From Chryseobacterium carnipullorum (lineage in GTDB: Bacteria > Bacteroidota > Bacteroidia > Flavobacteriales > Weeksellaceae): a stretch of DNA of 47,141 nucleotides. The notes under the pieces are model-generated. The model searched no databases, was not told where the DNA came from, and saw only the letters and a list, made by a program, of their open reading frames with translations. Within the stretch, counting starts at the first letter, position 1, and each line of letters opens with the position of its first letter. The DNA is taken from positions 1 through 47,141 of the forward strand of contig NZ_FRCD01000026.1 of NCBI RefSeq assembly GCF_900142785.1, written 5' to 3'. Below, in pieces: positions 7,747-14,625 of this stretch. The translations under genes were made by a program, and so were the position numbers.

Positions 7747-7930
7747 TTGGTAATCACTGATTTTTTTAACCCTTAATTGAGTATATATACTGCGACGTAC
7801 AGCATCATTAAAGTGCGTTCCCTGCACGATGCTTTTGAATACAAAAAGTGGAACCTACGATTTATTTCATATGTTTTCTACATTTTAAAAGTTTGACTGT
7901 CTTGGAAAATTGGCGTTTCAGATGACAGTA
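7745..7930 (+). ncRNA. Structured small RNA, copy B
   Basis: This is a second copy of the RNA at 7357-7570. Helix 1 pairs 7801-7806 (AGCATC) with 7828-7833 (GATGCT) and has an inner GTGC/GCAC pairing. GTTCC in its loop (7817-7821) matches GGAAC at 7850-7854. Helix 2 pairs 7896-7901 (ACTGTC) with 7924-7929 (GACAGT). Compared with copy A, one pair in helix 1 and two in helix 2 changed on both sides and kept pairing. It shares the 5' segment ATTTGGTAATCACTGA. No -7 box is visible and no T-run follows helix 2, so it may be read from a different promoter. It is antisense to the membrane-peptide gene start. Confidence 0.55.
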
Positions 7931-8138
7931 TTTATAAATACAAAGATACTAAAAATTCTCTCTGGCTGTTTTAGGCTGACTTTTCAGACTACAAAGATAC
8001 GAAGCGTTTTTTCGGATTACAAAAAGGTAAAATTTTTTCAACGGTTGGTATCATAACCTAAAGGGTTGTTTCATCTTTCTGTTATTATACCCCGACCAAC
8101 CTCAAAAAGTATCAACTGTATAATAATATATATAAAAT
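7931..8138. other. Spacer between RNA copy B and IS982 element
   Basis: I see no gene here. The sequence includes two near-repeats of a CTACAAAGATAC-like stretch (around 7939 and 7990), and ends with ATAAAAT at 8132-8138, the left copy of the target duplication of the neighbouring insertion element. Confidence 0.5.
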
Positions 8139-8887
8139 ACCCGTAGTGCATTATCATACTAATGCAGTTTTAATGATATTCATTTTTCTATTGAAAACAA
8201 AAACATTTACAAACTGGATGAATGTTAATGCTGCTATTTTGCTTAAAATCCTTGTTTTAAAGCCATTCAACGACTTTGCATAGTTGTTCCTGATTTTAAA
8301 TTGATCACAAAGTTGAGAAAACAAAGTCTCAATCCTCTTTCTCGATTTTCTGAAAATATATTTTTGTTTTATGTAATTTCTTTGATTGATTCTCATTGGT
8401 GTATCCAGTTTTATATTTGCATAAGTAAACAAGTCAGTTTGTACTTGAGCAGACAAATAACCTCGATCTCCGATCAATGTACAGTTATTCATTTGATGTT
8501 TTATATCTTGTAAAAAATGAATGTCGTGAATGCTTGCTGTAGAAATATCAAAACTTTGAAAAACCCCTGAAATAGAACAGATTGCATGAAGTCACTTCTT
8601 TCAATCATTCCATTTAATTTTGAATTTGATAGATATCTAAATAGCTGATATTCTGAGTCTATCGATAAATATTCCGCAGAAATATTAAGAGCAATAATCT
8701 GTAAATCAGATAGTTTTGGCTCTATTGGTTTGAAATAAAAGTTCTCATCTGGGATTAATTTCTTTAATTCATTTAAAATAAAATTGTAAATTGCATCTAG
8801 GTTATTCATAATGTATTTGATTGGTAGTCAATACAATATACGAATTTTTCGTATTATGAATAGCCTTTTTTATAATGCACTACGGGT
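8139..8887 (-). mobile_element. IS982-family element with internal deletion
   Basis: Perfect 16-bp terminal inverted repeats, ACCCGTAGTGCATTAT at 8139-8154 and its complement at 8872-8887, bound the element. A 7-bp direct repeat ATAAAAT flanks it (8132-8138 and 8888-8894) and is the target duplication. The 749-bp length is well short of the roughly 1 kb of intact IS982 elements because the transposase gene has lost its middle. It cannot move by itself but its ends are intact, so a related transposase could mobilise it. Confidence 0.85.
8154..8809 (-). pseudogene. IS982-family transposase, internally deleted and frameshifted
   Basis: Read from 8809, residues 1-74 (MNNLDAIYNFILNELKKLIP to NGMIERSD) match the IS982 N-terminal domain. 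Near 8582-8590 the frame jumps: the nucleotides now encode HAICSISGVFQSFDIS in another frame. That joins in frame with the C-terminal part containing CTLIGDRGYLS, ending at 8154. About 90 codons including the first catalytic Asp region are missing. The reading frame from 8501-8809 therefore ends in an artificial tail, and the 8154-8492 frame is the genuine C-terminus including the RIETLFSQL catalytic Glu region. Confidence 0.85.
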
Positions 8888-9092
8888 ATAAAATATTTGA
8901 TAATACAAAATTATTACTATTAGTTGAAATTTGCAAAAGGGTTGATGCTCAGATTAAGAATCTCTGAAAAGCCTTTCAATTAGAAGGATTGGAGAGAAAG
9001 GTAAAATTATTTTTAATCAAAATTTTCTATAAAAACAACCTATTTACGGCTTACCGTATTTCAATTTTAGTGATCTGTAGTAATTTTATTAA

Positions 9093-9326
9093 ATGGATAT
9101 TAGAAAGAAAATTATTACGTTGCTGAAAGAAGGATATACTCAAAAAGAGATTTCCGATATTTTTAAAGAACAAGAAATCAAACCTAATAGTTTAAGTATT
9201 ATTGAGAAGTATTTGAAAGAAATTAGAGAAATTTATAAGGCTAAAACGATGTTTCATTTGGCATTTATTCTGATTGATGAAGAATATTTTTTTGAAGAAG
9301 AAGAAAAATTTGAAGATCATATTTAA
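9093..9326 (+). CDS. Small LuxR-type helix-turn-helix protein
   Basis: The first ~45 residues (KKIITLLKEGYTQKEISDIF, then ILKPNSLSIIEKYLK-like sequence) form a HTH resembling the DNA-binding domain of LuxR/NarL regulators without a receiver domain. The 77-residue protein ends in a very acidic tail (DEEYFFEEEEKFED). It is probably a DNA-binding regulator, and a candidate for the protein that binds the palindromes before the leading-region genes, though there is no direct evidence. It stands alone, ~165 bp before the long leader repeat. Confidence 0.55.
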   Translation: MDIRKKIITLLKEGYTQKEISDIFKEQEIKPNSLSIIEKYLKEIREIYKAKTMFHLAFILIDEEYFFEEEEKFEDHI

Positions 9327-9401
9327 TTCAGAGATTTACTTTTTTATTTTGGCGTTACCATAAAGGTCGGGCTTTCGTTAGTCAATCTTTTTTAAATTAT
9401 T

Positions 9402-9415
9402 TCTTTGGACTTTTT
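9402..9415 (-). repeat. AAAAAGTCCAAAGA repeat (minus copy)
   Basis: One of five copies of a 13-14 bp word in this window. The copies at 18997 and 23528 lie just before GTTAGCAAAAT elements; the others are inverted (2505, 9402, 20026). Confidence 0.5.
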
Positions 9416-9490
9416 TAATTTATATATTTTTAAAAAAGGATTTCCAACAGACCACTCAATCCCTAACGCAGACCGGATTACCGGTTTCAA

Positions 9491-10118
9491 TCCGTGAGAA
9501 CATTTCCCTTTCCTGATCATTCCCATTGCCCAGGGAAAACTTCCCCCGGTTCCAATCGGACAAAACCCAAAAACCACCCCTGCCCTACCCTTCCTGTTTT
9601 TAAGTTTTGATTTTTTTTATGTGATGGAAGTCATAATTAAAAAGCAAAATGCAGGTATTTTGGCATTCATTCCCGTTGATAAAGAACTTGGCAGACCCTT
9701 AAATTCGCTTCTCTGAGTTACTGAAGGACATACGATTTTCTTAGTGCAAATTTGAAAAATTCTATTGAGAAAAATTCTTTGCTAATCGCTTTTTTGGGAA
9801 TCCGTTTTCTGCGAAAACAAACCCACCACAAAAAAGCGACCCCGACACCCAGCGGTAGAACCACCCCATTTTTATCACTATAATTTTTCATCGTCAATTG
9901 GCACAGAAAAGCGAATCCTCAGTAACGAAGCAAATTTAACGATCAGCGTTCTTTGACATCAACGGAAACAAACACCAAAACACAGCATTTATTATGCTTT
10001 TTAATAACAACTACCATCTTCGAGAGAAGCAGATTTTCCTCGAAAACAAAGCAAATTTTTATTAATTAAATTAGTTATTTAACCATTATATTTAAAATAA
10101 TCATTATGAAAACAACAG
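9491..10118 (+). repeat. Long leader repeat, copy 1 (upstream of ardC)
   Basis: About 628 bp nearly identical to 12012-12638. It ends inside the coding start (ATGAAAACAACAG), so promoter, leader and first four codons were duplicated as a unit. It has no credible gene. Its GC content is higher than the surroundings. The segment 9673-9965 is one long imperfect inverted repeat: CCGTTGAT (9673) with ATCAACGG (9958-9965), AAAGAAC with GTTCTTT, GTTACTGA (9717) with TCAGTAAC (9919), TCGCTTTTTTG (9786-9796) with CAAAAAAGCGA (9829-9839), capped by GTTTTC/GAAAAC around 9810. A short hairpin GGGAA/TTCCC lies at 9533-9545. It resembles single-strand promoters of plasmid leading regions. Confidence 0.8.
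10071..10086. promoter_or_regulatory. Operator-like palindrome before ardC
   Basis: TTAGTTATTTAACCAT is a degenerate copy of TTAGTTATATAACTAA, 20 bp before the ATG. It is followed by ATATTTAAAATAATCATT directly ahead of the start codon, as in copy 2 and before the gene at 12968. Confidence 0.5.
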
Positions 10119-11062
10119 CAACAAAAAACAGAAAATATACAGCATCTAACGAGACTAAACAAGATAAATTCATTATCAAAATTTTAGAAAACATAGATAA
10201 GGTTAGCGCAAAAGACTGGGAGAAATACACAAGCTTAGAAGCGGCTTACCCGTCTAATCTTTTCACAGGAAAACACTATAAAGGATTTAACATTTTAGCA
10301 TTGTTTTTTGACACAATGGCAAACGGATTCAGTACCGCCAAATATGCAACTTTTAACAGTATAGCCAAAGCAGGAGGAAAATTAAAAAAAGGGGCTAAAG
10401 GATGCATAATTGAATTTTTCAGCTTTATTTATAAGGATAAAGAGACTAAAAAAACATACACAATTGAACAGGTTATGAATATGACACCTGAACAAAGTAA
10501 GCGGATTGAAAAGCTACCATGTATTAAAAATTACGTGGTTTTTAATTCCGAATTTATCGAGAATATCCAAGAACTTAATCTAAATATTGATATTGACGAA
10601 CTGCCACAGGAAAAAGATATTCAAGAAATAGAAAACTGCGAAAATTTTGTTTCTAAAATCATTGTTAACGGGAATTTAGATTTAAAATTCAGCAAATCCG
10701 CTGTTGCTTTTTATTCGCCTTCTAAAGATTTTGTTTCGATGCCTGAAAGACAATATTTTGTTTCTACCTCAAAATACTATTCTGTATTGTTTCATGAAAT
10801 TATTCATTGGACAGGTCACACAGATAGACTTAACAGAGATTTGAAAGGAAGTCAAGACCAAGAAAGCTACTCTTTTGAGGAATTAATCGCCGAAATGGGT
10901 GCAATGCTCAATTGCTTACAATTTGGAATTTTAGAAGAGTTTATAAACTCAGTTCGTTACTTAAAAAGTTGGAGCGACCGTAATAGTCAGGATAGAGAAA
11001 TAGCAATTAGAAAAGCGTTTTCAGATTCTAAAAAAGCAAAAAAATTCTTAGAAAACCTTTAA
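10106..11062 (+). CDS. ardC: ArdC-like antirestriction protein with zinc metallopeptidase domain
   Basis: ArdC proteins bind single-stranded DNA and protect an incoming plasmid from host restriction. The 318-residue product has the ArdC N-terminal ssDNA-binding domain (~residues 20-155: WEKYTSLEAAYPSNLFTGKH, KGAKGCIIEFFSF). The C-terminal zincin domain carries HEIIHWTGH at 230-238 (HExxHxxxH) with the downstream EELIAEMGA helix. The start codon and the first four codons belong to leader copy 1. It is the first leading-region gene behind that leader and points toward the candidate oriT, with a small membrane-protein gene and ssb following. Assignment is secure; the protection role is known for the family. 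Confidence 0.9.
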   Translation: MKTTATKNRKYTASNETKQDKFIIKILENIDKVSAKDWEKYTSLEAAYPSNLFTGKHYKGFNILALFFDTMANGFSTAKYATFNSIAKAGGKLKKGAKGCIIEFFSFIYKDKETKKTYTIEQVMNMTPEQSKRIEKLPCIKNYVVFNSEFIENIQELNLNIDIDELPQEKDIQEIENCENFVSKIIVNGNLDLKFSKSAVAFYSPSKDFVSMPERQYFVSTSKYYSVLFHEIIHWTGHTDRLNRDLKGSQDQESYSFEELIAEMGAMLNCLQFGILEEFINSVRYLKSWSDRNSQDREIAIRKAFSDSKKAKKFLENL

Positions 11063-11072
11063 AATTTTTAAT

Positions 11073-11183
11073 ATGAAATACACAGTAAAACCACACAAAG
11101 ACAAAATTAGTTCCGCTTACGGAGCTTTAATAATAATCGCTGTGATCTTAGTAGGATTATTCGTTGATAGTATAAATTTTTAA
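11073..11183 (+). CDS. 36-residue membrane peptide between ardC and ssb
   Basis: The ATG at 11073 opens a short frame with a basic polar N-terminus (MKYTVKPHKDKIS), one hydrophobic helix (GALIIIAVILVGLF) and a four-residue tail. It starts 10 bp after the ardC stop and stops 1 bp before the palindromic operator of ssb, so it fits neatly as a gene. Function unknown. Short membrane peptides are common in plasmid leading regions. Confidence 0.45.
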   Translation: MKYTVKPHKDKISSAYGALIIIAVILVGLFVDSINF

Positions 11184-11199
11184 TTAGTTATATAACTAA
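11184..11199. promoter_or_regulatory. Operator palindrome before ssb
   Basis: TTAGTTATATAACTAA is a perfect 16-bp palindrome about 30 bp upstream of the ssb ATG. The same perfect site occurs at 12933 and degenerate ones at 2676, 10071, 12591 and 13845. Confidence 0.65.
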
Positions 11200-11229
11200 A
11201 ATAACTTTAATAATTAAATATTCAAAATC

Positions 11230-11562
11230 ATGGCAAATTTATTCTATTGCGTATTAGACGGACATTTAACCGCAGATGCTACATTTAAAAAATTAGGAGA
11301 AGATAAAGGAGTTGTAAATTTTACAATCGCTCATAACTTCCCAACTGCAAAGAAAGATGAAAATCAAAAAACGATCTATGAGCCTCAATTTTATAGTTGT
11401 GTAAAGTGGGTTAATTCGGGAGAAGTTCCGGAGGGGTTAATGACAAATTTAAAAAAGGGTTCAAAGACAACTTTAGAAATTCAAAAAATTGAAATTACTA
11501 CGGTTGAAAATGCAGATAAAAAATACACAAATATAAATTTTATAGTCAGCAACATTGTTTAA
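11230..11562 (+). CDS. ssb: Single-stranded DNA-binding protein
   Basis: The 110-residue product is an SSB OB-fold without the long disordered C-terminal tail of chromosomal SSB. FYCVLDGHLTADATFKKL and VVNFTIAHNF match strands 1-2 of the family, and EPQFYSCVKWVNSG is the typical SSB middle segment, followed by LEIQKIEI and TNINFIVSNIV. A plasmid SSB next to ArdC is a hallmark of leading regions, where it coats the entering strand. It has its own palindromic operator and a GC-rich terminator right after the stop. No tip motif (DDDIPF) is visible, so partner recruitment may be lost. Confidence 0.85.
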   Translation: MANLFYCVLDGHLTADATFKKLGEDKGVVNFTIAHNFPTAKKDENQKTIYEPQFYSCVKWVNSGEVPEGLMTNLKKGSKTTLEIQKIEITTVENADKKYTNINFIVSNIV

Positions 11563-11565
11563 TCA

Positions 11566-11586
11566 AAAGCCCCAAAAAGGGGCTTT
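11566..11586 (+). terminator. Terminator of ssb
   Basis: AAAGCCCC/GGGGCTTT stem with a 5-A loop, followed by a T-rich tail. Confidence 0.8.
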
Positions 11587-11620
11587 ATTTCATTTTCTAA
11601 ATCTTTTAATATCAATCATT

Positions 11621-11857
11621 ATGAAAAAGTATATTTTAATTTTAATAGGAATAATTGTAACGACAATTTTACTAACTGCAGAATTTTATATTGGTTATGA
11701 AATGGGCTATCAAAAGCATAAAGATGAAGCTAATGACAGAGCAAGGGAAATGATCAGGAATGACGAAATTCCTAATTATTATATTGTTGTTGGAACATTA
11801 GATTTTATAATCGATAACAAATCCGGAGAACTTCAAGATAAGGTTATTTCAAAATAA
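11621..11857 (+). CDS. Small membrane-anchored protein
   Basis: The 78-residue product starts at ATG 11621; the longer frame upstream runs through the ssb terminator and is not used. Residues 3-20 (KYILILIGIIVTTILLTA) form one membrane helix. A polar domain follows with GYEMGYQKHKDEANDRA, then VVGTLDFIIDN. Orientation is probably N-in. Function unknown. It sits between two strong terminators as a one-gene unit. Confidence 0.55.
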   Translation: MKKYILILIGIIVTTILLTAEFYIGYEMGYQKHKDEANDRAREMIRNDEIPNYYIVVGTLDFIIDNKSGELQDKVISK

Positions 11858-11862
11858 TAATA

Positions 11863-11881
11863 ATGCCCCTTCGGGGGCTTT
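11863..11881 (+). terminator. Terminator after small membrane-protein gene
   Basis: AATGCCCC and GGGGGCTTTATT surround a TTC loop, forming a compact GC stem with a weak T-tail. Confidence 0.75.
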
Positions 11882-12011
11882 ATTCGGATTGCCTTCGGCA
11901 GAGTTAAAATTTAACCGAAAATTTCGGTACAATCGGTTTGCATTCTGTCATGATTTTTTTTCCAAAAATTCCGCCAGATTGCAGATTTTTTTTTGCAGTT
12001 CCTTGCAATTT

Positions 12012-12638
12012 TCCGTGAGAAAATTTCCCTTTCCCGATAAGTTCCATCGCCCAGGGAAAACTTCCCCCGGTTCCAATCGGACAAAACCCAAAACCACCCC
12101 TGCTCTACCCTTCCTGTTTTTAAGTTTTGATTTTTTTATGTGATGGAAGTCGTAATTAAAAAGCAAAATGCAAGTATTTTGGCATTCATTCCCGTTGATA
12201 AAGAACATGGCAGAACATTAAATTCTCTTCTCTGAGTTACTGAAGGACATACGATTTTCTTAGTGCAAATTTGAAAAATTCTATTGAGAAAAATTCTTTG
12301 CTAATCGCTTTTTTGGGAATCCGTTTTCTGCGAAAACAAACCCACCACAAAAAAGCGATCCCGACACCTAGCGGTAGAACCGCCCCATTTTTATCACTAT
12401 AATTTTTCATCGTCAATTGGCACAGAAAAGCGAATCCTCAGTAACGAAGCAAATTTAACGATCAGCGTTCTTTGACATCAACGGAAACAAACACCAAAAC
12501 ACAGCATTTATTATGCTTTTTAATAACAACTACCATCTTCGAGAGAAAGCAGATTTTCCTCGAAAACAAAGCAAATTTTTATTAATTAAATTAGTTATTT
12601 AACCATTATATTTAAAATAATCATTATGAAAACAACAG
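12012..12638 (+). repeat. Long leader repeat, copy 2
   Basis: Second copy of the leader at 9491-10118, about 95 percent identical by eye, with most changes near its left end. The hairpin arms are kept: CCGTTGAT at 12192 with ATCAACGG ending at 12484, and TCGCTTTTTTG with CAAAAAAGCGA. It ends in the first codons of the gene at 12626 (MKTT, as in ardC). The frames at 11889-12143 and 11948-12208 that overlap its start are not real genes. Confidence 0.8.
12591..12606. promoter_or_regulatory. Operator-like palindrome in leader copy 2
   Basis: TTAGTTATTTAACCAT, identical to the site before ardC. Confidence 0.5.
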
Positions 12639-12931
12639 TTTTTGAAACAGGTCAATTATGTACTACAATAGGCATTTACAACGCAATGAAAGATTATCCG
12701 CAATTTGCTATTTTTTGTCAAAACGCATTGAACAAACATAAAAGTCAGGATTGGGGAGATTTGGGAGAAGAAGATAAAGAAATCAATAACGAATCTTTAA
12801 AAAATGATGAAAGAATTTTAAGCAGATACGATCTTCCCAATAACTCTAATTTTCCCGATCAGGAAAAGATTTATATAATTACTGAATGGAATAGAAGTCT
12901 CACAACTATTTTATTTCCTTCCGAATATTAA
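12626..12931 (+). CDS. Plasmid/phage protein of unknown function (WGDLGEEDKE family)
   Basis: The 101-residue product has the pattern HKSQDWGDLGEEDKEINNES and IYIITEWNRSLTTILFPSEY, which I recall from many plasmid and phage proteins of unknown function across phyla. There is no signal peptide or membrane segment. It shares its leader, promoter and first four codons with ardC, which strongly suggests co-regulation and expression early after entry. It is therefore a candidate anti-defence or establishment protein, by position only. Confidence 0.6.
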   Translation: MKTTVFETGQLCTTIGIYNAMKDYPQFAIFCQNALNKHKSQDWGDLGEEDKEINNESLKNDERILSRYDLPNNSNFPDQEKIYIITEWNRSLTTILFPSEY

Positions 12932-12932
12932 A

Positions 12933-12948
12933 TTAGTTATATAACTAA
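12933..12948. promoter_or_regulatory. Operator palindrome before gene at 12968
   Basis: TTAGTTATATAACTAA, perfect; extends to 18 bp as ATTAG...CTAAT. ATG follows 19 bp later. Confidence 0.65.
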
Positions 12949-12967
12949 TATATTTAAAATAATCATT

Positions 12968-13234
12968 ATGGATAACACAGTTTTAAACTTACAAGATTAT
13001 AAAGGTTTAGTTTGCCATCACAAGGCGACAGAATCTTTTATGATTGTGCAAAGTGCAACTATTTGCAATGAATCACTACTTTTGAATTGCTTGGTACAGG
13101 TAAAAGAAGAGAAAGAAATTTATTTCGCCAATGCTTCTTATTCTCTTAATGAAGTAATACTTACGGATGTATATATTCAAGATGAAATAAGAAAAAGGCA
13201 GGAAATAATAGGTGTACAATTAGAACTCTTTTAA
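12968..13234 (+). CDS. Unknown small leading-region protein
   Basis: I do not recognise this 88-residue protein. It is beta-rich (GLVCHHKATESFMIVQSATI, CLVQVKEEKEIYF) with three cysteines and ends in QLELF. It has no signal peptide or membrane segment. The upstream region is a perfect operator palindrome plus the same A/T segment as ardC, and a strong terminator follows. It is probably expressed with the other leading genes. Confidence 0.55.
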   Translation: MDNTVLNLQDYKGLVCHHKATESFMIVQSATICNESLLLNCLVQVKEEKEIYFANASYSLNEVILTDVYIQDEIRKRQEIIGVQLELF

Positions 13235-13239
13235 AATAA

Positions 13240-13267
13240 AAATGGTATGATTAATTTCATACCATTT
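13240..13267 (+). terminator. Terminator
   Basis: AAATGGTATGA and TCATACCATTT stem with short AT loop directly after the stop of the gene at 12968. Confidence 0.75.
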
Positions 13268-13341
13268 ACACCAAATCACAATATAGTATATCTCTAATTG
13301 AACAACATATATATTAAATTTATAATAACAAAAATGACATC

Positions 13342-13809
13342 ATGAAATTTAAAAAATCATTTTATTTAATTGCATTATTATTCTCTAATACTTTTTTTTC
13401 ACAGATTACCTCTAAGGTTGTAGGAATTAAAGACGGAGATACAATTGTCGTTCTGGACGACAACAATAATCAAATTACTTTAAGACTTGCAGAAGTTGAT
13501 TGCCCTGAAAGCGGTCAACCATTCGGGAAGAATGCCAAACAGTTTACAAGCTCACAAGTTTTTGGTAAAACTGTAAAATATTATCCAACCAATTCAGACC
13601 GATACGGCAGAATCGTTGCAAAGGTTTATTATGACGGGAAGTATTTATCTGAGGAAATAATTAAAGCAGGTTTAGGTTGGTGGTACTATCGCTATTCTGA
13701 TAATAAAAATCTTGGAAAGCTTCAAGACATTGCAAAAAATAAAAAGCTTGGTTTATGGTCACATACTCAGGTAATACCACCGTGGGAATTTAGGAGATCA
13801 GAGAAATAG
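13342..13809 (+). CDS. Secreted thermonuclease (SNase-like)
   Basis: The 155-residue product has an N-terminal signal peptide (FYLIALLFSNTFFSQ) and a complete Staphylococcus-nuclease fold. GIKDGDTIVV (D31/D33) supplies calcium ligands. LRLAEVDCPE carries the catalytic Arg48, Asp53 and Glu56, and DRYGR supplies Arg90. The family cuts DNA and RNA in a calcium-dependent way. With the signal peptide it should act in the periplasm or outside. Such nucleases are common cargo of Bacteroidota and proteobacterial plasmids (ParB/NucB-type names are used for some). Its role here is unknown; possibly scavenging or limiting entry of competing DNA. Confidence 0.85.
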   Translation: MKFKKSFYLIALLFSNTFFSQITSKVVGIKDGDTIVVLDDNNNQITLRLAEVDCPESGQPFGKNAKQFTSSQVFGKTVKYYPTNSDRYGRIVAKVYYDGKYLSEEIIKAGLGWWYYRYSDNKNLGKLQDIAKNKKLGLWSHTQVIPPWEFRRSEK

Positions 13810-13844
13810 GTGTCAAAGCCTATTACAATAAAATATTCATTAAA

Positions 13845-13860
13845 TTAGTTATATAATGAA
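13845..13860. promoter_or_regulatory. Operator palindrome, degenerate, before 13909
   Basis: TTAGTTATATAATGAA keeps the left half-site. It is about 50 bp upstream of the gene at 13909. Confidence 0.5.
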
Positions 13861-13908
13861 TATAATTAAAATAATTTATTTAACTTTAACCCATTAAAAT
13901 CACACAGA

Positions 13909-14184
13909 ATGGAGGGGACAATTTTTATTCGAGGTAATCAGATTACAGAACTTGAAGAAGAGATATTGACAAAGTTTAAAGAAGAAAAATCAATTTCTGC
14001 AAATACTAAAGCAATTCAATCTATCATTACAGAGTATGATAAATTGAAAAAAGAGAATATCAGCATGAGATCCAATAATCTTAAACTTAATGAAAAAAAT
14101 ATAGAGCTTGAAGAACAAATAGAGGAATACAAAGAATTCTTTACAACTTTCAATAAATTTCTAAAACCAAAAAAACATGAATGA
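13909..14184 (+). CDS. Coiled-coil protein
   Basis: The 91-residue product has an N-terminal segment (IFIRGNQITELEEEILTKF) and a long coiled coil over residues ~40-78 with regular hydrophobic spacing (YDKLKKENISMRSNNLKLNE, then ELEEQIEEYKEF). There is no membrane segment. Function unknown. Its stop overlaps the start of the next gene by 8 nt, so the two are translationally coupled. Confidence 0.5.
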   Translation: MEGTIFIRGNQITELEEEILTKFKEEKSISANTKAIQSIITEYDKLKKENISMRSNNLKLNEKNIELEEQIEEYKEFFTTFNKFLKPKKHE

Positions 14185-14371
14185 TTCATATCTTGTAATT
14201 TTTGAGGTTTTGGTTTTTGAAGAAGTTACAGAAATTTCAGAAATTCAAATTGGAGAAAGATATGTTGGAAATTATTTTCCGCAAGAAAATGAGATTAAAT
14301 ACATCACTAATGAAGATCGGGAACTAATATTTATTCCCGAGGCTGATTGTAAAATTATAGAACGATTCTAA
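14177..14371 (+). CDS. Small beta-rich protein, paralogue 1
   Basis: The 64-residue product is related to the next one: both read Y-x2-FE-(V/I)-L near the N-terminus, a G-x-x-Y turn, an aromatic strand and a final D-x-C-(K/R)-IIE. The fold is probably a small beta barrel such as OB or SH3-like. The ATG overlaps the preceding coiled-coil gene. Function unknown. Confidence 0.5.
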   Translation: MNDSYLVIFEVLVFEEVTEISEIQIGERYVGNYFPQENEIKYITNEDRELIFIPEADCKIIERF

Positions 14372-14381
14372 AAACACCTAT

Positions 14382-14576
14382 ATGAATGCACCAAAATATG
14401 TAAATTTTGAAATCCTGAAATTAGAGGATATAAGAAAAACAGGCTCAACCGTAGCCATCGGAAAGGTTTTAAGAGGTCTTTATTATGAAAGTAGTAATAC
14501 CGCTTTCTTTTCTGATCAAAATGGTCAGGATTGGACGTTTTATGTTAACGATACCTGCCGAATTATTGAACAATAA
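14382..14576 (+). CDS. Small beta-rich protein, paralogue 2
   Basis: The 64-residue product pairs with the gene at 14177 (11 bp gap). It has the same length, the same FEIL start motif and the same DTCRIIE ending, but about 30 percent identity by eye. It is a tandem duplication that has diverged, so the two probably do related jobs. Function unknown. Confidence 0.5.
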   Translation: MNAPKYVNFEILKLEDIRKTGSTVAIGKVLRGLYYESSNTAFFSDQNGQDWTFYVNDTCRIIEQ

Positions 14577-14625
14577 CAACAAACTCAAAAGTATTAATAT
14601 GTAAAATCTAACAGGGGAAGAAATA

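Noticed and set aside
7357..7930. Structured RNAs considered as retron or group II intron parts
   Set aside because: No reverse transcriptase is near, and the helix pattern does not match msr/msd or intron domains V/VI.
9392..9577. 61-codon minus frame in leader copy 1
   Set aside because: It lies across the leader boundary and has no homologue or promoter; an artefact of the GC-rich repeat.
11889..12208. Open frames on both strands in leader copy 2
   Set aside because: Frames are shadows of a conserved leader; composition is not gene-like, the equivalent frame in copy 1 is not kept, and no start signal is present.
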